Source: Phoronis australis
Lineage: Eukaryota; Phoronida; Phoronidae
Assembly (NCBI GenBank): GCA_002633005.1
Contig: NMRA01000078.1
Span: 944,233 to 1,004,232, forward strand
DNA length: 60,000 nucleotides
Reading direction: 5' to 3'
Below the pieces are notes generated by a model. It searched no databases. It saw nothing but the letters and a program-made list of their open reading frames with translations, and was not told where the DNA came from. The position numbers and the translations under genes are program-made. This document shows, one piece after another, positions 21,915-33,900 of the stretch (position 1 is its first letter; each line of letters starts with the position of its first letter).

Positions 21915-24900
21915 GTAAGTAACTCGGTGACGACACTTTCGAATTTACCGCATTGTCGGTCACTTGACACGATTCAAATTCATTCATGTGTTCATTGGCT
22001 TGCCGTTGGCTGTGACTATTTTATGTCATTTCGCATACCGTTCTCATTCAAAAGGTGACCCACTAACCAGGTAGCTAACCGGCTGACACGTTTGCTGGAC
22101 GTTGCAAGAATAGTCTCAGTTGTGATATTTCACATCACTGACACTTTCTGTTGAGGAATTGACTCGGACAGGGCTGTTAAAAAACACTGAAAGTGAGACG
22201 TGTGAAAAGCCCGTTGACTAATGATTTCTTTGGGAAAAACCACGCCTGACCTAGAAGACTGACTTGTTTTTAGTTTACGACAAGTACACCACCAATCGTA
22301 TAATATTGTGAATTTTGACTTTTGATATCAGACCATGATGTATTATCAGCAGTGACTGAAAAAAAAAATTACGTAAAACCTGGACTGGATGATTCAGCCC
22401 TGCAGATACCGTACAGCTGATAAGGTGCTAAAACAGGTGTGAAATTGATAAACACCTTGAGATATGGGAATGGGCCAACGGATGGCTGAGACTGGAGGTA
22501 AAACAGATGTCACTAGACCCGGTTTAAGGCAACCGAATTTGAGTTTATTGCTTCGCAATGGAACAAAATTTTACAATCTACGAAGAAAATATTTGAAAAA
22601 ATCTGCTGACACCTACTTAAATATGAAAAGGTAAGTTTTAAAGATCTGTAATTTTGTGAATTGATATTTGATGTGAATCAAGTGGTACTCTAATGTAATT
22701 TATTTAATTTAGATTCAAATCTTGCAGGGAGTCACCAATGATGAGCCCTCGACCCATGAAGAGACGAGATTCTTCAGCAAGTCTCATGTTTTCTTTGAGC
22801 GGCGTAAGTTTTAAGTAGTAAATTATGACAATTAATGACAATTACTAGTAGTTCAAAATTGTAATTGGTTGTCTTCATTGTCTGTTTTGTTCAGTCATTT
22901 CTCAGTGTCCTTTTAAAGTGCAAAACTTGCACTTCAGAAGGACACTATGTTTATATAAATAATTACTGAAATGAAAATCAAAGCACATGGGACAATGCAT
23001 TAATTAAATATATTGCTAAACCAAGTTCTGTCTTTATTTTTGAGGATTTTACCACAACAGCGAAATTCTCTGTATTTTGTGATTGGTTCGTGTGAACTTT
23101 GTAAGAGGATAGTCTGTAAGTTGTTTTTAAAGGTTTGATTTACCCGGGTCACACCACTGCATGAGATGGTCCATATACTTGTTTCAAATGGTTAAAATTT
23201 GGGTCAACTGAAAGGTGACTTAAGTGTCAAAGTTGTCATACATGATTTATCACACCTCATTTAGGTTTTGACTTAAATGCCAGTATAGATCGCTCAGTCA
23301 ATTGACATTTGATTTCATAATAACACGTGAATGAGACCTTCAGCTGTGACTGACTCGTGTCAAAAATCTTTGCATTTTTGTCATTCAAACTGTCTGAACA
23401 AAGTCGCCACATGTGGTATGGTGCGCTAAAATCTCCAATTTTAGGACACAAGATGGCAGACACTAAGTGATTAGATATGTATATGGTACCAGTGCTGTTC
23501 CACATTCAAGTTCTACACCATAGCGACTACCAAATTAGTTCAATATTTTGAAAAGTTGTAAACAGACACAAAAAATTAGAAGTCCTTGGAAGATAAAAGA
23601 GTTCAATATTGGCATTTATTTTTGTCCAAAATTGGAGAGAATTCACAGTGTATGAAGACTTCTAGGGCAACATTGAAATATTACGGTAATCTCGGATGAA
23701 AAGCCAAAAGAAGTGTCCAAAGTTGGCTGCAGAACACTAAATGTTCAAGTTGGAAATGACTGGTTGTATTCACTTGGAACTTTATTATTTTGTGCTTGTC
23801 ATGAAGGGCTATGAAAATAGGACATACTTGTTTTTTATAAAAAAATAACTTGCGCTAAATTGAACCAAAACTTTATTTTGGGATTTCGTCTAGGACAATC
23901 AAAAGAACTTGTCATCTTATTGATGCCATTGTTTTGCTTTGAATGCACCTTTCTTTTTGCGTGGTTTTGTGAAATGGACATGGTCACGTGACCAAAGTAA
24001 TGGCAAGTTTGTACCTAGAATAAATTGCCAAATTCTACTAGGATTCTGCTTTCGGAGAATGTAGTTAAATTCTACACAAGGCCCTAAGAGCCTCCTTTGA
24101 TTTTGGGGTCGAAACAGTACAAAATGTTAGTTTTGGCTACTTGAGGCAGAGCCTGTGAAGGCCAGCCAAAGGGGTGGTGGTGGTGCTATTGATGTTGACC
24201 TCGAGTAGATGATATTTCCCTTGATCCAAAAAATTCCTCTCTCAGAAAGCACAGGCACCTTTCCCCTCAGGTGAAATAGCCCCTGCTACAGTTTTGAGGA
24301 CATGTGACAAAATGCCCAGACTTGTTGATAAGTTGCCTCATAGCCAGCCACAAAAGAGTGAAACCCTGCTGTCTGATAACATCTGCTGATATGCTGTTAT
24401 GTAATCCTAAGTATTTCTAATGAAGTGGAATGTTGTTGTATTATGCCTTTAGGCTTTCAATGCTGGGGGCCACTGACATGAATGGTACTGTTGATGCATT
24501 TGTTATGGTAATATAAGCCCTCCATTGTATCTAAATCCTATACAACAATAAACTTCACCTGTCACTGTTGACCACTGTTTACTGAGAGCTTTCAGGTTAC
24601 TTTAGCTAACCTTATGATAAGACACCACATCAGTTTGTTGCCAAATGAAATATGCTTCTCTTATTTTATTACCGGTAGAAGACTTTGCGTTGGATAACTG
24701 CCAAGTTTTTCAAAAATAAGTTAGGAAGAAAATGTACAATCTCTTAATTTTTTCATTTCTACACTACAATACAACTAAATTATTCAACATATGAACACCT
24801 TTAGCAGATAAAGCTTTTCAAACAATAGATAAATCTGCAAAATTTTACATTTTTTAAAGAATTTAATGAAACTTCTGAGAGTATAGCTGTACTCTATTGA

Positions 24901-27900
24901 AATGGTGGTTTGGATGGAGTGGAATCAGTGGTATTTTTTAAAGTTTGTTTATATGAAAATTGCACTGTTATGGTAAGTCTATACTTTAAAATAATTTTGC
25001 GCAAAAATAATTGCCAAGGGGTCTTGATGTTTAAAGCTAACGAGCGTTTGCCATACTCATATATGCAAATGTTGGATGTGGAATTTAATTGTATTCAATT
25101 TTCCCATTTTCCAAATATTTATTTTTTTGTTATTAGTTAATACATAAATAAAAGAATTCCATGGGTGTCACATTTTACTCTTGACCCAACCTGATGTTGT
25201 GGATATGATCATCGGGTATTTACAATACTACTTGTATGTACCGAGGTGAATCATGACCGAACCCACTCCTCTCTACAACTGAAATCTTTAAAGATGTCGG
25301 AAGCATGTGAACACTAAGAAATGTGCCGGTACATGGCAACTGATGTTCTCTGTTGTGCAAATATACATTAAACTTTGTTGTCCATTAAAAACGCCGTTCA
25401 GTCGAATTTTTATGAAATTGATTTCTTTTTCCCCAACTTGTGGCTACTTTCAAACAGGTCACGGTCTATTCAAGTTTGTCGCAAGTGTTGGCAAACAGGT
25501 CCCAGTGACACATCAGGGAACACAATCATTTGTGCGACCTAAAAATCTCAATATTATTCTCAAGTGGGAGAGACTTCTCGAAGTTGTTAGCATTGACCAG
25601 AACTATAAAGCATCAAAATCTGTTGTGAATGTTGTGTAAAACCGCAATTCTCAGTTGTTGTCTGACAAGCATTCACTAAAATCAAGGTAGGCATCTATAA
25701 TGCTAATGCCCTGTTAATATGCTCTGCTATTTAACTTGTCTGGTTCGACTCAGTGGTACCTTGTTCAGGCGCTAATGCAGAGATAGTGGGTTCTATTCTG
25801 GACTACTACAAACTTTTATAAAAGTACTTTTCTCGCTGAAGAATGACATGAAGAACCCCACAAGAAACTAGGGCGCAGCCTCGTCGCATAGATATCGGTA
25901 GATAAGTGTATCGTTTACTTTGTTTTTCGTTCTTATTATAAAGGTAATGGTAGGCATTTATCGGCAACCGGCTGATGGGCGCCCAAGGTATATATCCGTG
26001 CGACCTGTATTGTTATGTCCAACGGAGACGCAACAAAGGAAAACAATGATATCATCCAACAGGTGATAACCATGGAACGTGCTTACGCCCGTCACATGGA
26101 TCTCGCAAGTTAAACAATAGCTTGCGAAATCCATCTGTTCAGCTCTTCCACTGGTATGATGTTTTGTTGGATTTGATAAAACGTGAAAGCAGTGGTAATC
26201 TGTAATGTGTCAATCATGCCTCCCAGTGATAATCTGTAATATGTCAATCATGCCTCCCAGTGATTGGCAGATCTACCTATATGATGATGAATTCATTTTG
26301 TGTGCTATGTCTACTAAATGCTTGATGTTTTAATGTTCGCATTGCAGAGAAAAAGGAAAAGAAAGGTAGACGATGATGCACTGAGTGTTCAAAGTCTTGA
26401 CTTCAATATTCAGGTAAACACCGGGCAATTTGAAGCAAGTGGGAGGCCCTGGGGGGAGGGGTCAGCGGATGCCACGCCTAGTGAACTGGTGGTGAGCTAG
26501 GCATTCTGGGACTGAGCGTTGTCCTCTAGCATTGGGACATTTTAAGGGTTGGATACTGACTCTTGGGGTGAAAATGTCAGTACAAGCCAATGTCAGATGG
26601 AGCAGTGATAACTGCCGAGGAAAGCTGTAGCAGAATTTATGAAATTTCCTGTTCAACATTTAGGTCATGAAATTAGGTCATGTTATTGGTGCAGTTGTTT
26701 TGCTAAATTTTAATAATAATAACCCAGTTAATGACATTGGTATTCAGTTAAAAGGCTTCTTAGGTTCAGAAAATAGTTCTGCAGATTTAATTTATTTTTC
26801 TCAGACTTGCCAATATTGTCCACATATCCTTAGTTTGCACAAAAATAAATTTCCTAACATCTACGCAGTACAAACCACGCTAGCAGTTTTCTTGATTTTT
26901 TTTTTTGAAAAATTTGACAAAATTGAATTTCACTGGTCGGCCACTTTGTGCCGTACCTCCTGCATGTGAGAAGCCTCACCCCAAATTATTACTTGACTTT
27001 AGCCAAAAGCATTGAAACTGGTTATGTTTCATCATCATCCTCTGACATTGTGATCAGCGTGTGTTGATGCACACTGTGCTTGTGTTATGTATTCAGTTTA
27101 TGGTAAAAATTCTCAAATTTGCGACAGTCTCTAGAATTTGGGACACGGGTGATTCCATAAACATTGAGTTTTCTTATTTTGGAATTTGGAAAAAGGGGGA
27201 TTTTGGCATTTATTGTATTTCTCAAATTCGGATAATGTGATTTCAGTCTACGGAGTGGGTAATTTTGCTGTCTTTCCGGTGATTCCTGAATTTGGGTTGT
27301 CCAACATTTTGTATTTTTAGAATTTGGGACAAGCTCCTACCTTGAGAAAATAAATGATTTTCACTGTCCTAAATTGGAGATTTTTTTACCGCACGTGCCT
27401 GTAAATGTTACATGCATTCCTTTGGCAGGAGCCATCCAAGAAGAGGCGTGCGTCCATAGCCAGGATATCCTCAATTACCAACTTACTGTCACCCTCTGCC
27501 AAAAAAGTGGGACGCGCTATTCAGGTAAGATCTCATGCTTCACGTAACCCACTTTGGCTCATCGGCTGTACGTCAATACAATGCGGTTTTGGCGGGGATT
27601 GTTTTCGATAAGGCAAACGTCTTGCTTGAATATCTAGGCCGTGTTAGGTTCAATACCTGAAGTCTTTTTCCTGGAAAGTGACTTATAAGACTTTTAAATC
27701 TTAAGTCACAAAAAACTTATTAAGTCTGAAATTTGGTCTTTCGTTCTACACTGCTACTTATGAAAAATAATTAAAAATCTCACTTGAGCAAAATTGAAAA
27801 CTTTCTGAGCATAAACGTGCAAATGCAAGTTATTAAGGTAATTCCTAAAAGATATGTCTAGATTGTGACGTGACAGTAATTACTTGGCTAAATTATTTTT

Positions 27901-30900
27901 CAGCGATTGTGAAGCAGAAGTGTAAGACCAAATTTCTGTCTTTGGTGTAAAGTCATTTTCACAAAACAATCTCCTGGTCCTAGGATCTAGTCTGGTTTAC
28001 TCGAAATTGATTTTTGGCATTTTCTATTCTTTAGTGCAAACTCAAAATAAGAGTAGTATTCTATGATCAAACAACGGACTTATCGTAGTCTACACTCGAT
28101 GACCCCAGCATAAAGGCTAAAAGTTTGAGTCTGAATTTCTCTGCAAAATCTCGAGTTACTCGATTTCATAGCTCGAATTTAGAGGTCATCAAGTGTAAAC
28201 TTTAACTGTAAACTAATTAGCACAAATAATGTACTCGAGCACTGAATATTAGACTCTCGAACTCGCACAAAAGCAAAATACCAATGCCAAAAATGGTTCG
28301 ATTTCAAGCACAAAGATTAGACCCTAAGTCCTGTTCACACTTTGCAATTTGTCTGCAATGCAGCTGGGGAACGACTATCTGTCATGGTGTGGACACGCTG
28401 TCACAGTTGCGCAAGCAACTCTGCAGATCAAATGAGCGTGGTCTCAAGTGATAACACTGCAAACCTTTCCCAAGCCTCAAAATCACGTCTAACCAGATTT
28501 AGGAGCAAGTTGTATAATAGTTGGTGGCCCGATTCAACCGTTAATTTTTGCAGAACACGGGCCTACAAGAAACAATAATGATGCAATATGCTGTTGAAAT
28601 AAGCTGTGATTATTTGATTGAGCCAGGCAGCTTAGTACTACTGTAGTTACAGTAGTAAATTAGTAATTAATAAAAAATTAAATCGAACACTGAAACTAAG
28701 AACCCATAATTGAGCGATGTTGTGTCTGCGTCTTGCATCATCGTTTGCAAGGATTTTCATATTCTGTGTTAAATCTTTGACTAACATTTTTTCCTTCTCC
28801 CGCGTGTAGAGGTCGTTTAGTTTCAAGGCACCGTCCCCCGCCAAGCCGTGCACCCCGGCTAGACGAACTACACCCAGCAAGCGACCTCGCCCATCTGTGA
28901 GCGAACATCGCCATAGTCGGCACTGGCATGAGATGGCGCCACCTGATGTGCTGACTAAGATGGAGAAACGAGAAGTGCAACGTCAGGAGGCGATACATGA
29001 ACTGCTGATGGGCGAGTACGACATGATTCAGGACCTCAAGATGGTAAAACAGGTATAGACACACCTGGAAGGTATATTCATACCTGGCAGGTATAGACAC
29101 ACCTGGCAGGTATAGACACACCTGGAAGGTATAGACACATCTGAAGCTTGTTCCATGAAAATTGACTTAAGTAAGGCTCGAGTCAAAAGTTGTGTCTGAC
29201 TCTTTGTGCTGCCATTGCAAAAAATAATTTAATCTTATTTAGATGCAATGTTGCTTCTCAAAATTATTCAGATTATGGTATGAGGTACTGCTAAAATGTA
29301 ATCTGCTGACATTTGAATTTCAAAAAATGTTGAGTAAAAGCTATCTGGAGGCAAAATTTCTGACAGTCAAGTGAAATTTATTTTGTCAAGTTTCTCAACA
29401 AAATAGGTTTTATGAAAAGTTTGCTTTGTTTTAGCATTGCGTGTATGGCATTGGTTTTACTGCATCTGGACAGTTGTTGCGTTTTTGCATAAATTAGTGA
29501 GACTGAAAAATAAACAAGAAATGTGTCAGTTTTGGCAATTACTTTTTATCCTATCTTGAAGGTGAATTTTACTGTACTTTGATTGTTCCCTTTTCATTGA
29601 GAAGCTGATTGGTTCCATCTTTACTGGGGAATTCCAACTGTTGGATTCCTGTAGAAACTGGAATGCCCCCTATTTGTTTTCTTAGAGCATTTGATTTGTG
29701 GCTGTTGGTTTCAGATGGAAGCAGGAAGCAGTTACAGTTATTCTCTTTTATAAAAAGATTGTTCAGTTCCTTAGTATCAACATGTTTTCTGGCAGCTGTC
29801 AAAGCTACTGCATGTCTGTCCTTCACAGTCAATAGGTGTCGCCGGTCATTCTCCACTCATAACCCTGTTTCAGCTTTATTACGACTCGATGAGCACTTTG
29901 AACCTAATGACCATTGAGGAGCTGCAGGAGATATTTGGCATTGTGGAGACTCTCGTTCCTATTCACGAAGGTAGGCGTGTCAGCAGCAATTTGATTATTG
30001 GTGTTAAATGTAGCGGCTCATCTCTTACTACAGGCGAATATTTATTTGCATTCAGATTTGGTAAATTCAAAGTTGTCGAAAACTTATTAATCATTTTCTG
30101 TAATCTAGCACTATTTTAATAAAAGAAAATTTTTGAAAACATGTAAAGGCTGACTGGATTGAATAAGGTGTAAAAGTAGGCTATTCTAAAGTTTAGCTCC
30201 AGTCATACTGAAAATGTTTTATTTTTGGCAATTGTCACTTACAAGGATCCTGGTTTGTGAGAACCAGTTTGGTGTTTCTTATTAATTAGAGAAAACAGGT
30301 TCTCAAAATCTAGCCTTGACTTCTATGGTGTGGAGTAATACAGAATGGTAATGGAAACCAGCGTTGTTTCGATGTAACTTTTTAAGAGATCAAGACATTA
30401 TCTGAAAGGTAACTGGGTGCTTCATTATTTGGCGCTCAATAAACATGAAAAGCTGCTCCACACGCTTTTCAATTGAGAGACAATCAGGAGATGTGAAGTG
30501 ATCCTCACTAATGTGGTCTCTTGGAGACAGGCTCTGAATAAAAGGACTATTAAAGCTAGTGTTCTGTGAAATTTCAAGTTTGGATAGGTCAGAATACTTT
30601 CGGACAGAATAATGATGTCATTGTGCCATCATGGCTTGCTCGTTTTTGGTTTTGGTTTCGTTTTAATATCTGATCTCCAGTTTCCTCTTCTTCGTCTCTC
30701 TTTATCATTATTTTGACATTATTCATGCAAAAACTTGTCGAAATGTTTGTACAATGCATAAATAAATACAAGAAAATGAAAATAAGATCACGTAAATTAA
30801 GTTTGAAAAACAGAAAATACAAAATGAATCTGAAGTAGCGGGGCGTGAAAAATTTAGATCATGATTAGTTGTGTTGTCCTGACTAACAATTTACTGTTTG

Positions 30901-33900
30901 TGTTGACAGAATGTGTAGACAAAATCAACAGCTTGAGGAGAACGGACCAATCAATAGACTGCATAGCTCAAGTGCTCATAGACTGGGTGAGTTCATTATC
31001 CATAGACTGGGAGAGTTCATTTATTCATAGACTTGGGTGAGTTGCTATCAAGTGCTAGTAGACTTGAGTCGACTTGCTGTACACCTGCCGTTAAGAGTCA
31101 TTGGTTTGTTTTCTATTCAAGTGCGGAACAGACGTGTCAGGTGTTGAAAGTGTAAAAAAATAATTGCTGGATGTCTGGTACACGTTGTACCAGACGTGCG
31201 CAGAGCGCTCAAATGGGCTCATTGCACTGGTCGCCTGGAACCACTTTTATGCTTTATTAATGTATAGTTAAAACCGAACTGAGGAACTTAAAACCTAACT
31301 CAAAGTTCTAACAGTGTGCCCCTGTGGGACTTGAGTCCACAACCTCGAATAAAGGAAGCGAACATTTATCCCACTAGGCTACACTGTTGAAAGTGCACAA
31401 TGATGTCGGTATTTTTAGTAGGCAGTTTTTAATCACATAAACTGCGTATATGTTTTAAATTCAGGGCTTGAAATTTTCCGCGGAAACGTAGATTTCCGCT
31501 TTTTTGAAATGTGCTTTCCGCTTTTTTTATAATATTTCCGCGTAAAAAAAATCGGATTTGATATGAAATTTCCGCGGCAAATTCCTTTCTTACCGCGGCG
31601 TTACAGACGACGTTCACCTCGGAAAGCGGAAGTCTTTATGTTTCGGAGGAACGTAAATTGTCAACATTGCCAGGGCATCTGGGTAAAGCGTGTTCTGATT
31701 TTCAATGGCGGCTCGTGTTATTGTTAAGCGCGGCGACAAATACTACCGCTCTGCAGCCAAATTTGTGTGGGTTGGGAGCGGACGGGCGAGCGAAATGGAC
31801 GCAGACGCATGCTACTGATGGTGGTAACGTTTTTTTTTTTAGTCCTCCCGATTTTTGTCGCGGAAAGGTTCACATTGACCATTTCAAAGGCTGGTTATCG
31901 GGCATTAATTTATCCGTAAAAGTTTCCGCGTTTTTTGTCATTGGTCATTACAAGCCCTGTAAATTTCAATGCTGACTCCGTAAAATAAAACAGTTACATA
32001 AATTATGTATTTTATGCGAGAAACCTAAAAGGTTGAATTTTGTCTTTTCCCATTGCCAGTTTTTTATATCAGAACTGTACACAACGCTCAACACAGGCGA
32101 AAATCTCCGCTCGACAAAAATTAAGTGACTGCTTATTTTCACTCGTATTCCCTGAGTTGGTGCCCAAATGAGTGATTTAAGAGTGATGCCAATTTTTGCT
32201 CGTACTTGAACTTTTTCCACTCGTATTTTCAAGCGTTTACTCACTTAAGTCAAGCCCTGGTACACTTGTAAGTAAGCCCAGTTCCCTTTCCCTCCCTGTG
32301 CGTAACTTTAGAACTCTCATGAAAATGATGATAATTTTTTAAGCCACTAAGTGTGTAAGCCCATAATATTCTCTATTCTCCAGCTGCCGTGTCTAGAGTG
32401 CTACATAGAATACTGTGCTAACCAAGTATATGCTAAAGCGTTACTGGACAAAAAGAAGGAAGACCCGAAGGTCGTCGACTTCCTGCAACGATGTCAAGAA
32501 TCAAAATTTAGCCGCAAACTCGACCTGTGGAATTTCCTGGGTAAGCTTCTTGTGCGTTTCCCATTTCTCACTGCTGTGTAGTATTTAAATCCTAGTTTTA
32601 CTTGGTAATCTGTAAGTTATTGTTCTTTGGTTTGATGAAGAAATTGCTACTTTGTGATAGTCTGCACACTGTTTGCCTGAGGGGCCATCTTTGCTTAATT
32701 TGATGCGTATTGCATTGATGGCTTCGTCACCTTGGACACAATTTTGCTAAAATGTAAGGAATAAAATCGAAGTTGCAAATGAAAAACATCAGTTTTATTT
32801 TTTTTTTCTTTTGATAAAAGCATCCATGTATATCAAATACAATGTGTGCGTCATTTTGTACTCGTGTGGCGATTTCTGAATTGTTTTTATGGACACCAAG
32901 AAGTTGAAGTGGATCCCAAGAATTTTGTAAGAAAGGTCCATGTGTCCTGAATGCTTGGAAGTTTGAGGTGAAGGCTGCATGTAGTTGCAGGCATGTTTTT
33001 GCTCAACGAATGATCATGTAAAAACTGCGCAGCTGATCTAGTTCACGGTAGATATTTCATTATTATTTTGTCGTTGCGGAGGGGGGACTAATTCAATGAA
33101 GAAATGTTGATTACACCGAGGTCAGAGAGAAAACTGCCAAACGTCGCTATGGGGGTTTTGAACTCATTACCTCACAGCTGTTAGTCCAGTACTTATAATA
33201 AACATTTCCTTTTGTTTTTTTGCTGTTGTTCGGGTACCAACGCAGTAGACATCTTGATGGAATTGTTGATCGATTCCAGAACACAAATTGAAAATCTGGC
33301 ACTCAAACTGCACCCCCATTTCATGAGCCCTACCCGTGCTTGGCCATAGTTGCTGCCTTTACTCAAGCCCCTTTTTTATGCGCCCACATACTTATATGTG
33401 GTCACATGTTGCAGTCATCTCTGTCTGTCTGGAGCTGTATCTCCTAAACCCCTAACAGGATCTTGATGAGATATGGCAGATGTTTTCCTATGAAGCTGAC
33501 GACGGATTATGATGAATTTCGGACCTCTCCGACTAGCGGTGTGCCCCCAAGTGCCAATTTTAGTTTTTTGCGCTTACCTCTGTATCTTCGTAAGTTCTCA
33601 ATGTATTTTCATAAAATTTGGAATATTGGTGTTCATTAGTGACATGACACTATGCTCCCGTTTTCGGATGGATTTGATGTAGTTAGCGCCACATAGTGGC
33701 CATTTTTACTGTTTTCGAGTCTGTTTTTGGAGTCCACCCCTCTATCAACCAAACCGCTCTAAGGATGATTGTGAAAATTAGCATGTATCTTCTTACCATG
33801 ACGAGGATGGCTGACGATGATTCTCCGACGACTTTGAGTACTGTGGTGCCTCCTAGTGGCAGTTTTTTTGCGCCCATGGCTGTATCTCCTAAACCTTAGC

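Larger units (their letters stand above)
22804..26347. other. NET1-like intron 2
   Basis: Contains a family G inverted-repeat element (23421-23652), a family B repeat (24078-24285), a tRNA-like fragment (25745-25806) and a 34-base direct repeat (26199-26265). The frames at 24910-25140 and 25307-25639 have no recognisable homology. Confidence 0.6.
26414..28809. other. NET1-like introns 3 and 4
   Basis: Apart from exon 4, only a family G element (27100-27392) is recognisable. The rest is AT-rich, with short chance open frames. Confidence 0.55.
29053..30909. other. NET1-like introns 5 and 6
   Basis: Apart from exon 6: the donor minisatellite, a half copy of family G (about 29490-29575), a family A hairpin (30246-30330) and a partial family E repeat (30640-30755). 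Confidence 0.55.
30987..32383. other. NET1-like intron 7
   Basis: Donor repeats, a tRNA-like fragment and the CAGGGCTTG element. A second segment ending CAAGCCCTGG at about 32262 may be another element of the same group. Confidence 0.55.

Noticed and set aside
31658-31975. 105-residue frame as a gene
   Set aside because: It lies inside the CAGGGCTTG transposon relic and runs out through its end; treated as part of the element.
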